A DNA stretch of 64,000 bases, taken from NCBI RefSeq assembly GCF_030409685.1, contig NZ_JAUFQJ010000004.1, positions 744,001 through 808,000 of the forward strand. The letters run 5' to 3'. The first letter of the stretch is position 1. Each line of letters starts with the position of its first letter. A program made the translations under genes and the position numbers. The notes beneath the pieces are model-generated. The model ran no database searches. It saw nothing but the letters and a program-made list of their open reading frames with translations, and had not been told where the DNA came from. The stretch comes from Ferruginibacter paludis. Its GTDB lineage: Bacteria; Bacteroidota; Bacteroidia; Chitinophagales; Chitinophagaceae. Positions 10,075 to 19,284 of this stretch are shown piece after piece.

Positions 10075-12078
10075 CTATTTTGACAACACTTCAATATCCG
10101 TTACCTGTGTTGGAAACCATACCGTCATTTCGCCTTTGCCGCGGTTGGCCCAGCTGTAATACGGTATTGCTATAAAGGGTTGTTTTACGGTAGTAATATT
10201 TTCACTGCTGTTGATCACAATTGCCGGTACATCTGATTTTAACACCATTACACCATTCAGTAATTCGGGCTTAAATTCTGTTGTAAATGCGGCACTGTTT
10301 GGCATGATGATATTGCCTGCTTTACCATTGTTGTCTTTCCATTCTGCACAATACATCAGCGGACCACGTTGCAATGCCACTTTACCAATATCTTCTTTCA
10401 GTTTTTCATTGGCTACTACCCTTCTTACTTCCATTGGCAGGTTTACTTCTACCTTATCATTCTTTTTCCAGGTTCTTTTGATGGTGGCGTAGCCGTTGGT
10501 AATGGCATAGTCTACCACTGCTCCGTTTACTTTTATTACCGGCTTTTCGGCAGACTCGTTCTGAAACTGGTACAGTGTTGAAGGCACCGCTTTGTTCTGT
10601 GCCCATCCCGGAATACGTACCAGCAAATTGAATGCTGCTGCCGCTTTTGGGTTAATGGTAAAAGCCAAACTGCCATCCCATGGATAGTTATTTGTTTGAA
10701 TTACCTGCACCGGTTTGTTGCGAACCGATAAATCAGCGCTGCTGTTAATGAATAAATTGATGTACAGGTTATCTTCATTTACTGCATACATATAACCCGG
10801 TATAGAAGGTATCAAACGGGCAAGGTTGGTCGGGCAGCAGGAGCATTCAAACCAGCCGGAACGGGTGGCTTCCATCTGTGGAAAAGTGAAGCTGTTCCTG
10901 ATCTGCATGGCATTGGTATAAAAGAAAGATTTTCCATCCAATCCAACGCCGGAAATTAAACCATTGTATAAAGATTTTTCAAGTATGTCCATGTATTTTG
11001 AATCGCCGTGTAATAAGAACATTCTGTAGTTCCAGTACACTAAAGCAATGGCAGCGCAGGTTTCGTTATAGGCGGTTGCATTGGGCAATTCATAATTGTT
11101 GCCATAACGTTCGCCATCACCGATAGCGCCTACACTTCCCTGTACATACATTTTTTTATCTACCACATTGTTCCATATTTTATCAATCGCTCTTAGCAAA
11201 CTGTCATCGCCTGTAAGTGCTGCCACGTCTGCAACGGCTGCGTATAAGTAACCTGCACGTACGGCATGTCCTTCTGCTTCTTCCTGGTCAACTACCGGAG
11301 TGTTGTCCTGCCAGTAAGCGCCGCTTTTCCAGGAATCTTTACTGGTAGAATCATAGCCTTTGTAACGGCCGCGTTCTTCAATAAAAAACTTAGCGGTGTT
11401 TAAATATTCTTTTTTGCCTGTAAGACGATATAATTTCACCAACCCCATTTCAACAATTTCATGTCCTGGTGCAACATGTAATTTACCCGGACCAAATACG
11501 CTGCACACCAGGTCGGCATTTTTTAAGGCAATATCAAAAAGGTTTCTTTTTTTAGTCGCCATAAAATGAGCTGCGGCAGCTTCGTATAAGTGGCCGGAGT
11601 TGTACAACTCATGACTCAGCTCTCTTTCTTTTTCCCATCTTTCTTTACCAGACCAGGCATGTGGATGCGAGGGGTCGATGGTACGTGCAGTGTACAGGTA
11701 GCCATCGGGTTCCTGTGCTTTACCGATAATAACAATCAGCGAATCCAGGTATGCGGCGAGCTTTGGATCAGGATGCGTGGCCAGTGAAAAAGAGGCACCT
11801 TCCAGTGTTTTATAAATATCGGTATCATCAAAAGGAAAAGTAGTGCAGAACTTGCCGCTTTTTTGGGCAGCCATTACAAAATTCTTTACACGACCGGTGC
11901 TCTCGCAACGTGCAAAAGAAGCAGGAATGGTAACAGTTCTGTTGATTTCAATTCTTGGTAACCAAAAATTGTCAGACAGTCTTACCTGTGTAAAAGGCAC
12001 GGCCTGTATGGGATAATCTTTCTGCTGGGCGAACAGGTAACCCGGAGAAATCATTAATAAAAGGAGGATCTTTTTCAT
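10075..12078 (-). CDS. GH127 beta-L-arabinofuranosidase
   Basis: 667 residues with a signal peptide (about 1-17, ending LFAQ) and a GH127 (formerly DUF1680) body. Expected active-site residues are visible: E323 in GERYG, zinc-ligand candidates E339 and C341 (YNETCAA), and the cysteine pair C414/C415 in ECSCCPTN, matching the cysteine-nucleophile/zinc arrangement of the family. It releases L-arabinose from terminal beta-L-arabinofuranosyl residues, probably in the periplasm. It sits inside the operon, 60 bases after araD, directly supplying substrate to AraA. Confidence 0.93.
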   Translation of the reverse strand: MKKILLLLMISPGYLFAQQKDYPIQAVPFTQVRLSDNFWLPRIEINRTVTIPASFARCESTGRVKNFVMAAQKSGKFCTTFPFDDTDIYKTLEGASFSLATHPDPKLAAYLDSLIVIIGKAQEPDGYLYTARTIDPSHPHAWSGKERWEKERELSHELYNSGHLYEAAAAHFMATKKRNLFDIALKNADLVCSVFGPGKLHVAPGHEIVEMGLVKLYRLTGKKEYLNTAKFFIEERGRYKGYDSTSKDSWKSGAYWQDNTPVVDQEEAEGHAVRAGYLYAAVADVAALTGDDSLLRAIDKIWNNVVDKKMYVQGSVGAIGDGERYGNNYELPNATAYNETCAAIALVYWNYRMFLLHGDSKYMDILEKSLYNGLISGVGLDGKSFFYTNAMQIRNSFTFPQMEATRSGWFECSCCPTNLARLIPSIPGYMYAVNEDNLYINLFINSSADLSVRNKPVQVIQTNNYPWDGSLAFTINPKAAAAFNLLVRIPGWAQNKAVPSTLYQFQNESAEKPVIKVNGAVVDYAITNGYATIKRTWKKNDKVEVNLPMEVRRVVANEKLKEDIGKVALQRGPLMYCAEWKDNNGKAGNIIMPNSAAFTTEFKPELLNGVMVLKSDVPAIVINSSENITTVKQPFIAIPYYSWANRGKGEMTVWFPTQVTDIEVLSK

Positions 12079-12138
12079 ATGCTTTTCGTTTATTAAATGT
12101 AGGAATCGTTTAAATTTTGAATGGCTGATATCTCCTTC

Positions 12139-12837
12139 CTATTGCCCGTAATAACTATCCGGCCCGTGTTTGCGCTCGAAATGTTTTTTAATCAGGGCGT
12201 CTTTTAACTTTGGCGCTTTTGGATTGATCTGTTCTGTAAGCAAAGCCATTTGAGCAATGCATTCCAGTACGGCGCTGTTGTACACAGCTTTCTCCGGCGT
12301 TTTACCCCAGGTGAAAGGCGCATGATTACCTACCAGTATCATTTCTATATCTTCATAACTCAGCCCCTTGTCTTTTAATTCGTTCATTATCTGGAAACCG
12401 GTTTCATACTCGTAATTTCCCTTGATCATTTCATCATTCATGGGTGGTGCACAAGGAATGTCAACCGTATTATGATCGGCATGCGTGGTACCAAAAATGG
12501 GTATGCAGCGCTGGCTTTGCGCCCAGGCTGTTGCGTAGGTAGAATGTGTATGAACAATGCCACCGATATTAGCCCAATGCTTGTACAATACAGCATGCGT
12601 CTGTGTATCAGACGAAGGACGTAAATCGCCCTGTACCGTTTTACCTTCAAAATCAACAATCACCATTTTATCAGGTGATAAATCTTCGTACGGAACGCCG
12701 CTTGGTTTGATGGCAAAAACGCCGAGGCTTCTGTCTGCAGCACTCACGTTACCAAATGTAAATAAAACCAATCCCAGTTTCGGCAATTGCATGTTGGCAT
12801 CGTAAGCCGATTGTTGTATTGCAAGATATTTGCTCAT
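12139..12837 (-). CDS. araD: L-ribulose-5-phosphate 4-epimerase
   Basis: 232 residues, class II aldolase/adducin fold. Substrate and metal motifs are visible: GNVSAAD, KPSG, SSDTQTH, and the zinc-binding HTHS with a second histidine pair in the THADH region. It converts L-ribulose 5-phosphate to D-xylulose 5-phosphate, the last step before the pentose phosphate pathway. It follows araB after a 291-base gap that contains a possible own -7 element, and is 60 bases ahead of the GH127 gene. Confidence 0.95.
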   Translation of the reverse strand: MSKYLAIQQSAYDANMQLPKLGLVLFTFGNVSAADRSLGVFAIKPSGVPYEDLSPDKMVIVDFEGKTVQGDLRPSSDTQTHAVLYKHWANIGGIVHTHSTYATAWAQSQRCIPIFGTTHADHNTVDIPCAPPMNDEMIKGNYEYETGFQIMNELKDKGLSYEDIEMILVGNHAPFTWGKTPEKAVYNSAVLECIAQMALLTEQINPKAPKLKDALIKKHFERKHGPDSYYGQ

Positions 12838-12890
12838 GTTACTTTTTTATTATTCAGATATTATTCAGAATGCCTGCCCGAAAAAGTGTC

Positions 12891-12898
12891 CAAAGTTA
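12891..12898 (-). promoter_or_regulatory. Possible -7 element of araD
   Basis: TAACTTTG on the minus strand fits the Bacteroidota -7 consensus TAnnTTTG exactly, about 54 bases upstream of the araD start. No clear TTTG lies 19-21 bases further upstream, so this is only a candidate internal promoter for araD and the genes after it. Confidence 0.35.
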
Positions 12899-13019
12899 TT
12901 TCAATCGCTTAAAGCAGTTAGCCGGTCCAAATCATTCGTTATTCATTTTTAATCATTCAGCCTGTGGTCGGTTCATTTTGATGCATGCTGTTCGAATTGT
13001 TGTTGCCCAAAGATTCTTA

Positions 13020-13080
13020 TGTACAAGAGTGCGACGCCAATGAAGCCAAATTGAAAAACAACTGCCCGGTACAAAAATAT
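13020..13080 (+). repeat. Dispersed intergenic repeat, copy B
   Basis: Starts TGTACAAGAGTGCGACGCCA, identical to copy A over the first 24 bases, and continues with partial similarity to GCCCGGTACAAAAATA. It lies 49 bases past the araB stop codon, in the araB-araD gap. Confidence 0.65.
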
Positions 13081-13095
13081 AAGCCAATCACATAC

Positions 13096-13116
13096 AGTAT
13101 CAAGTATCAAGTATCA
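13096..13116. repeat. Three tandem copies of AGTATCA
   Basis: The heptamer AGTATCA occurs three times in a row, 13 bases past the araB stop. Probably a slippage-prone simple repeat. Confidence 0.6.
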
Positions 13117-13128
13117 AGCATCCACCAA

Positions 13129-14796
13129 CTAGAATCCCTTTTCAATAAAAGCTCCCAACGCTTTGTATTTATCAAAACGTTTGCGGTAAATCTCCACTTT
13201 TGTTTTATCAGGAAAATATTCGGCATCAAATCCCTGTCCCATGGCGATCATTGCTTCTTCTACTTTGCTATAAATGCCGGCAGCTGTGGCCGCAAACATA
13301 GCGGCACCCAGTGCGCAGGTTTGTTCTGATTTGTGAATTCGGATGGGCATGTCCATTATATCGGCCATCATCTGCATAATGAAAGGTGACTTTTTTGCCA
13401 CACCGCCAATGCCGATCAAACCCTTTACCGGTATACCTTCCTCATTAAAACGATCTACAATTGCTTTTGCTCCAAAGCAGGTAGCTTCTGCAATAGCCCT
13501 GAAAATTCTTGGTGCATCTGTTCCCAGGTTCAAGCCGGAAAGGGCACCTTTCAGCAACTGATTAGCATCCGGTGTACGGCGGCCATTCAACCAGTCGACT
13601 GCCAGTTCACTGTTCTCTTCCAAAGGAATTAAACTGGCTTGCTTACTTAATTCGGCAATGATATTATTGGTGGCTTCTTCAATTAATTTGGTTGCGGTGT
13701 CAGCATCAATGATGGCCGATTTTGGCAACAACTTTTGCAGCGGCCAGGCCAGGATATTTTTAAACCAGGCGTAGGCATCACCAAAGGCTGACTGTCCCGC
13801 TTCCATACCCATCATGCCGGGAATAACCGAGCCGGGTACCTGTCCGCAAATACCTTTTATCAGTTTGCCTTCCACTTCATTCATCGGCGCTACCAGCATA
13901 TCGCAGGTAGAAGTACCCATTACTTTGCTGAGGTGATAGGCTTCAATTTGTCCGCCTACTGCCCCCATGTGCGCATCAAATGCACCCACGCCAATCACCA
14001 CCTCTGTTGACAATCCCAACTTATCAGCCCATGCCTGTGAAAGATGTCCAACCGACTCATCAGCCGTATGTGTATCTGTAAATAATTTTTGAGTAAATCC
14101 TTTTAACAGCGGATCAAGCGAAGTAAAAAATTCATCGGGTGGTAATCCGTTGAAATCAGCGCTCCACAAAGCTTTATGGCCTGCACTGCATACGCCGCGT
14201 TTCATTTGTGTGGCGTCTGTTCCGCCGGATAGTAAAAACGGCACCCAGTCGCAATGCTCAACCCATGAGTGTGTGGCTACTGCAACTTCACTATCCACAC
14301 GAAGTATGTGCAACAGCTTTGCCCAAAACCATTCAGACGAATATATACCACCCACAAACTGCAGGTAATTAATATCAAATTTTTTAGCGTGTTCATTTAT
14401 TTCCGCTGCTTCACCGGTGCCGGTATGATCTTTCCACAATACAAACATGGCATTGGGATTTTCCTGGAATTCCGGGAGCATGGCCAGTGGCGTTCCGGTA
14501 CTGTCAACCGCTACCGGTGTTGAGCCGGTGGTATCAACCGAGATGGCCTTTACCTTGGCTGCAATTTCAGGTCCGGCCTGTTGCAGGCAACTCTTGATGG
14601 TATGCTCCAGTCCTTCCACATAATCGAGCGGATGCTGGCGAAACTGGTTGAGGGAAGCGTTGCAATACATACCATTTTTCCAGCGGGGATAATAAAAAAC
14701 GGCGGCAGCAATTTCGGTTCCATTGGCAGCATTAACGAGGATAGAGCGAACGGAATCTGTTCCATAATCTACTCCTATTACATATTGATCGTTCAT
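13129..14796 (-). CDS. araB: L-ribulokinase
   Basis: 555 residues, FGGY carbohydrate kinase family. The N-terminal phosphate-binding loop GVDYGTDSVRS and the C-terminal IGIGGVAKKSPF region fit ribulokinase, as do length and the ara neighbours. It phosphorylates L-ribulose to L-ribulose 5-phosphate in the cytosol. First gene of the operon, with a well-formed promoter 23-53 bases upstream. I chose the ATG at 14796; a TTG four codons upstream is less likely. Confidence 0.95.
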   Translation of the reverse strand: MNDQYVIGVDYGTDSVRSILVNAANGTEIAAAVFYYPRWKNGMYCNASLNQFRQHPLDYVEGLEHTIKSCLQQAGPEIAAKVKAISVDTTGSTPVAVDSTGTPLAMLPEFQENPNAMFVLWKDHTGTGEAAEINEHAKKFDINYLQFVGGIYSSEWFWAKLLHILRVDSEVAVATHSWVEHCDWVPFLLSGGTDATQMKRGVCSAGHKALWSADFNGLPPDEFFTSLDPLLKGFTQKLFTDTHTADESVGHLSQAWADKLGLSTEVVIGVGAFDAHMGAVGGQIEAYHLSKVMGTSTCDMLVAPMNEVEGKLIKGICGQVPGSVIPGMMGMEAGQSAFGDAYAWFKNILAWPLQKLLPKSAIIDADTATKLIEEATNNIIAELSKQASLIPLEENSELAVDWLNGRRTPDANQLLKGALSGLNLGTDAPRIFRAIAEATCFGAKAIVDRFNEEGIPVKGLIGIGGVAKKSPFIMQMMADIMDMPIRIHKSEQTCALGAAMFAATAAGIYSKVEEAMIAMGQGFDAEYFPDKTKVEIYRKRFDKYKALGAFIEKGF

Positions 14797-14818
14797 AAGT
14801 GGCAGCAATATTAGATCA

Positions 14819-14849
14819 CAAATATATTATTATTTGTTAGGTTGACAAT
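14819..14849 (-). promoter_or_regulatory. Promoter of the arabinose operon (araB)
   Basis: On the minus strand ATTG is followed by 19 bases and then TATATTTG, a match to the Bacteroidota pattern TTTG-N19/21-TAnnTTTG. Its -7 box ends 22 bases before the araB ATG, giving a short leader. AraR would be expected to bind near here, but I cannot point to an operator with confidence. Confidence 0.65.
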
Positions 14850-15012
14850 TATTTTTTTGCAACTTTTATTGCATGTTTTATTTTTCGTTGCAAAGCGAAT
14901 TTTGTTGTCTTCAAATTAAAACAGCAGTGGCGTTATTTAAACGTCCGGGCAGCCAACAATTTAATGCAATCATTTTTACAAATTACTCTTTAAAAATACA
15001 ACGGTGGTATTG

Positions 15013-15043
15013 TTTGATTATAATTGTCTTTTTTATCGTTTTG
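15013..15043 (+). promoter_or_regulatory. Possible promoter of the gene at 15109
   Basis: TTTG, 19 bases, then TCGTTTTG, one base off the -7 consensus, in the 312-base divergent gap between araB and the gene at 15109. The rest of the gap is AT-rich with no other feature seen. Confidence 0.4.
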
Positions 15044-15108
15044 CGTTTAATTCCGCTAACTTTATTGCTACCTTTTTATTAACCTTAATACCACCTTACA
15101 CAATACTT

Positions 15109-16218
15109 ATGGCACAAGCAGTTCCTTCCCAACGTTTGTATTCTTTAGATGCCCTCCGTGGCTTCGATATGTTCTGGATCATGGGTGCAGAAGAAATTTT
15201 TCACGCCCTTGCAAAGGCTACCGGGTCTCCTTTCTGGGGTGGCATTGCAGAGGAATTAACACACCCGGCATGGGATGGCTTTCATTTTTACGACCTGATA
15301 TTTCCATTGTTTTTATTTATGGCCGGTGTAGCTACTCCTTTTTCCGTTGGCCGCGAACTGGAGAAAGGCAAGAGCAGAAATGCGTTGCTGCTGCGGGTAA
15401 TTAAAAGAGGTTTGGTACTGGTATTGCTGGGCATCATCTACAACAACGGCCTGCATTTAAGGCCTTTTGCAGAGATCCGTTTCGGCAGCGTTTTGGGCCG
15501 CATCGGCATTGCCTACATGTTCGCCAATATTATTTATTTATTTACCAAACAAAGAGCCCAAATTGTATGGTTCATTTCCATATTGATCGGTTACTGGCTT
15601 TTACTAAAGTTTAATTCGGCGCCGGGCCACCCGAGAGGTGACTTGAGTATGGAAGGTAATTTTGCGTCCTACATCGACCGGCATTTAATACCAGGCAGGT
15701 TATATCTTGGCATTCATGATCCTGAAGGATTGGTTTCTGCTATACCAGCCATCAGCACAGGTTTACTGGGTATTATGGCGGGTAACTTTTTAAAAGGCAG
15801 TAGTTTTAGCGGTCAGAAAAAATCCTTGTACCTGTTTGCAGCCGGCGTAATCTCTATTATCCTGGCACATGTATGGAACCTGGATTTTCCTATCAATAAA
15901 AATTTATGGTCAAGTTCGTTTGTACTGAATGTAGGAGGTTACAGCCTTTGTTTATTGGGCATCTTTTACTACATCATTGATGTGCTGGGATATAAAAAAT
16001 GGGCCTTCTTTTTTAAAGTGATTGGTATGAATTCCATCCTGATCTATTTGTCAGGTGAATTCATTAACTGGACCTACACCACCAACGGATTTTTTCAGTG
16101 GCTCGGGCAGTTGGTTGGGAACCCCTACAATGCCATAGTAATGGCCATTTGCTATGTGCTGGTGAAATGGGCGTTTTTATATTTTATGTATAAAAAGAAT
16201 GTTTTTTTACGGGTATAA
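15109..16218 (+). CDS. DUF5009 / heparan-alpha-glucosaminide N-acetyltransferase-like membrane protein
   Basis: 369 residues with about 10 membrane segments. The N-terminal SLDALRGFDMFWIMG and the HPAWDGFHFYDLIFPLFLF stretch are typical of the bacterial NagX/HGSNAT-like acyltransferase family, whose human relative acetylates glucosamine ends using acetyl-CoA across a membrane. Bacterial members are often found beside glycan-degrading genes, as here. I chose ATG at 15109, which gives a normal N-terminus just before the family motif; the frame is open further upstream without sequence resembling the family. Substrate unknown. Confidence 0.82.
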   Translation: MAQAVPSQRLYSLDALRGFDMFWIMGAEEIFHALAKATGSPFWGGIAEELTHPAWDGFHFYDLIFPLFLFMAGVATPFSVGRELEKGKSRNALLLRVIKRGLVLVLLGIIYNNGLHLRPFAEIRFGSVLGRIGIAYMFANIIYLFTKQRAQIVWFISILIGYWLLLKFNSAPGHPRGDLSMEGNFASYIDRHLIPGRLYLGIHDPEGLVSAIPAISTGLLGIMAGNFLKGSSFSGQKKSLYLFAAGVISIILAHVWNLDFPINKNLWSSSFVLNVGGYSLCLLGIFYYIIDVLGYKKWAFFFKVIGMNSILIYLSGEFINWTYTTNGFFQWLGQLVGNPYNAIVMAICYVLVKWAFLYFMYKKNVFLRV

Positions 16219-16293
16219 TGTAGGTGGTTGACTGAAATATTGATTGCTGTAATAAAGTCTTTTTACAAAAAACGGATTGCTAAATATTGTTGT

Positions 16294-17604
16294 ATGAAAA
16301 CAATACAATTTGCCAGGGCCATCAGTATTGCCCTGGTGATATTTGCTCTTGCTTCATTTCAAGAAGTCATCACTATTAAATCGTACGCTCCAAAAGCCCA
16401 GTTAGTTGAAGCTCCTACAATTTATTTTAATTCCTTTGTTGACTGCAATATGGCAGAGGCCTGGATTGGAGATACCTTTCGCATTTTTCCCGGTAAGTAT
16501 GGAGAAGACCCTTTGTGGGGAAATGCCCGTGAACTAAAATTCGCCGATGGCAGCAATAGTATCGATGCCTTTAATAAAAAAGCAGCATCATTTACAGAGC
16601 CCGCGATGCCAGCCAATGTATTATCCACTGAAAATGGTTTACATGGTGCGGTTTGGTTTGAAACGGTATATCAAAGTAAGCAGAATTTCAGCGGCAAAAC
16701 TTTGTACGCTGTGTATCACAACGAAAATTATCCAGAAACAAATCCATACAATGCGGCCACAGGCCAGGGTTATAAAAAAGAGCGTTGGCCGGAAGGAATT
16801 AAGGAGCCTGGTTCATCCGCAGCCGTGTGCAGAATTGGCATCATGAAATCGGTGGATGGCGGCAGAAGCTGGGCCAACAAGGGCATATTCATAGAAGATC
16901 TGCAGCCAAGAATGATCCTTCAAAAGCATAATACTTCTAATACCTTTGCCGGCGGCACTGGTGATCCGTCAGCGGTAGCCAGCGGCGATTATCTCTATCT
17001 TTTTTACGGGGAATATGGTTATCCGGGAACATACACAGAAGACGGTTACAGTGCAGAAAAAGAACGAAGCGGTCAGTGCATCAGCATTGCCCGGATCGCT
17101 TTGGCTGATTTGGATAACCCTGTTGGCAAGGCGAGACGTTGGGATGGCAAAGGCTTTACTGCGCCACATGACGGAACCGGTAAACCTGTTCCTGCTTTAC
17201 AAATACCAGCAAACCAAGGAGGCGGCCCTACGTCTGCACCTGCTTCCAAATATTATTGGGGACCATCCGTAAGCTGGAACAGCTATCTCAATTGTTGGGT
17301 GATGTTAATGGCAAAAGCAGAAGGCCCTTCCTGGAAAGGTAGCAGTATCTACATTTCCTACAACAAAAATACAGACCTGGGCAAAGATGCCAATGCCCAG
17401 CAATGGTCTAAACCGGTTTTGCTGGTTGATAAACCTGGCCATACACTATGGTATCCATCGCTGCAACCAACCGATTCGCCGGAAGACATTGCCAATAAAA
17501 ATACATGTTTAAAACTGGGACAAAAGGCGAGGCTATTTTTTAAAGATTCATACGGAGATAAAAGTGATTATGCATCTGAATTCATGGTGGAGTTTGAACG
17601 GTAA
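16294..17604 (+). CDS. Secreted protein with sialidase/GH43-like propeller fold
   Basis: 436 residues; an N-terminal hydrophobic segment (about 7-23) suggests export. One Asp-box-like motif is visible (SVDGGRSW), followed by GGTGDPSAVASGDYLYLFYGEYG and WGPSVSWNSYLNCWVML, which recall five-bladed propeller glycosidases and DUF4185-type proteins. Catalytic residues cannot be assigned, so neither linkage nor activity is claimed. It lies 75 bases after the acyltransferase-like gene on the same strand and is followed by a strong hairpin. ATG at 16294 is preferred over a TTG 22 codons upstream. Confidence 0.6.
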   Translation: MKTIQFARAISIALVIFALASFQEVITIKSYAPKAQLVEAPTIYFNSFVDCNMAEAWIGDTFRIFPGKYGEDPLWGNARELKFADGSNSIDAFNKKAASFTEPAMPANVLSTENGLHGAVWFETVYQSKQNFSGKTLYAVYHNENYPETNPYNAATGQGYKKERWPEGIKEPGSSAAVCRIGIMKSVDGGRSWANKGIFIEDLQPRMILQKHNTSNTFAGGTGDPSAVASGDYLYLFYGEYGYPGTYTEDGYSAEKERSGQCISIARIALADLDNPVGKARRWDGKGFTAPHDGTGKPVPALQIPANQGGGPTSAPASKYYWGPSVSWNSYLNCWVMLMAKAEGPSWKGSSIYISYNKNTDLGKDANAQQWSKPVLLVDKPGHTLWYPSLQPTDSPEDIANKNTCLKLGQKARLFFKDSYGDKSDYASEFMVEFER

Positions 17605-17613
17605 AAATCTAAA

Positions 17614-17639
17614 AATGGCCGGTATTATAACCGGCCATT
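17614..17639 (+). terminator. Strong hairpin after the propeller protein gene
   Basis: Perfect 10-bp arms AATGGCCGGT and ACCGGCCATT with loop ATTATA, 10 bases after the stop codon. It has no T tract but separates two convergent genes (the next stops at 17689), so it may serve both strands. Confidence 0.55.
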
Positions 17640-17688
17640 GCCATTAACAATTCTCAAAAAATCTTTAATTTTTCACTTCAAAATAGGT

Positions 17689-19161
17689 CTATGGCGTTGC
17701 TGCCACCGCCGCATCAGCAGTAATAAATCCGCTGCCAGCTGCATCTGCTCCCCATGTTGCAGTAACAAAACTACCGTCTGGCTGGCGCACATTTCTACTG
17801 CCCGGAGGCATTGGTATTGCTGCGTTTTGTAAAATCGTTTCGGCTTCTGCTGCAGCTAAGGACGACTTTTTCTGCGCCATCAAAGCTACAATACCAGCCA
17901 CATGCGGAGTAGCCATGGATGTACCGGAAAGATAATAATACGAAATCTGCCCGCTGTTCACCTGGAAGGGACCTACTTCCCAAACACCAGGTGCAGTCAC
18001 GTCCAGGTCCTGCCCTGCTTTTTGCCTGCTTGAAAAATCCGCGATATAAAAATCATTGATGTTTGTTGGATCGGCTACATTACCGGTATACCACCAGGCA
18101 GGTGCAGACCACTGCCCAAGCCAGCCTGCTGCCGCAACACTTATTACCGGCTGATAAGCACCGGGGTATCCCATTCCGGCAGTTCCTTCATTACCTGCGG
18201 CAGCTACAACTATCACGCCCTTACTGATGGCATAATCGATAGCCGCTTTTTCCAACGCATCCAGATCAGGACCGCCCAAACTCATATTGAGTACAACAGG
18301 TGCATTCTGAAGGGCACCCACTTTTAAATCAGCCATATACAAAATGCCTTCAGCAATTACGGATGACCAGCCACTGCCATTTTGGTTTAACACTTTTACC
18401 GGGATAATGGTGGACTTTGGAGCAACGCCATTAAAATAAACAGAGCCCAGTTGAAAACCAATAATGGTGCTGGTTACATGTCCGCCATGTGTACTTTGAT
18501 CATGTTCCCATTTGTTTGGTTGTTCAGATACATTGCCATTTTCACCACCGCCGCCGCCAAAAGACTTTGCATATTGTACCGCAATCCTTTCCTGCGGAAA
18601 ATATTGCCGCCACGAATCAGGTAAGCCCGTATCCAAAACGCCTACATATACGCCGGTACCATCCTGCGCAATGGTGCGACCTATGCCTGGTTCCGTAACA
18701 TTTACTGCATCCAGGTTCCAGGTGCTGCGCCCACCTGTAAAATCTGTCACAGCGACTGCATCAACCGGCGATCCTTTGCGTTCTGCATCGGGATTCGCCG
18801 CAGTTACATAAGGCAATTTTCTTATGATGGCGAGGTTGTCCGATGTGGTGTTCATCGTTAGTGCATTGATGTCAGTGAACTGCTTCAGTATATTTCCATA
18901 CAAGTTTAATTCTGTAACAATTTTCTTTGTAATGGGTGTACTTAGTAATATATTAATGCCTTTGTTACCGTTAAAAAAAGTTTGCTGCAATGTACTGGCA
19001 TCTGCACTTGCTGCGGTCTGTAAATCCTGCGCAGATTTGTTACAACCTGTAAAAACAAATGCAAAAAAAGAAAGTAAAAAAGATGTGATAACAGCTCGGG
19101 TATTCTTATACCAATGGCCATTCAACAATATTCCAGTTGGCTTACTTAAAAGTGATTTCAT
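17689..19161 (-). CDS. Subtilisin-like serine protease (S8), lipoprotein
   Basis: 490 residues. The N-terminal hydrophobic stretch ends in a lipobox-like FTGC with C40, suggesting a lipid-anchored protein. The S8 triad is complete: Asp in GVLDTGLPD (D177), His in THGGHVTS (H228), oxyanion Asn in AAAGNEG and Ser in SGTSMATPH. A propeptide-like region (about 60-130) precedes the catalytic domain. I use the ATG at 19161; a TTG at 19188 is possible. It is the last gene of the minus-strand group that begins at 26529, though the 96-base gap to the GH5 gene leaves co-transcription open. Confidence 0.9.
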   Translation of the reverse strand: MKSLLSKPTGILLNGHWYKNTRAVITSFLLSFFAFVFTGCNKSAQDLQTAASADASTLQQTFFNGNKGINILLSTPITKKIVTELNLYGNILKQFTDINALTMNTTSDNLAIIRKLPYVTAANPDAERKGSPVDAVAVTDFTGGRSTWNLDAVNVTEPGIGRTIAQDGTGVYVGVLDTGLPDSWRQYFPQERIAVQYAKSFGGGGGENGNVSEQPNKWEHDQSTHGGHVTSTIIGFQLGSVYFNGVAPKSTIIPVKVLNQNGSGWSSVIAEGILYMADLKVGALQNAPVVLNMSLGGPDLDALEKAAIDYAISKGVIVVAAAGNEGTAGMGYPGAYQPVISVAAAGWLGQWSAPAWWYTGNVADPTNINDFYIADFSSRQKAGQDLDVTAPGVWEVGPFQVNSGQISYYYLSGTSMATPHVAGIVALMAQKKSSLAAAEAETILQNAAIPMPPGSRNVRQPDGSFVTATWGADAAGSGFITADAAVAATP

Positions 19162-19284
19162 CCTACTTGATTTTAAATGTGTGAACAATAACTGATCCCT
19201 CTATCAAATTACACATAAGAATAATGGAATCAAATTAAAGCCCTTATAATTTTTCAACATTTAAAATCAGCCTGGCAGAATTTG

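Noticed and set aside
9939..10175. Open frames between araA and GH127
   Set aside because: They overlap the GH127 C-terminus and the dispersed repeat; no ribosome-binding or domain evidence.
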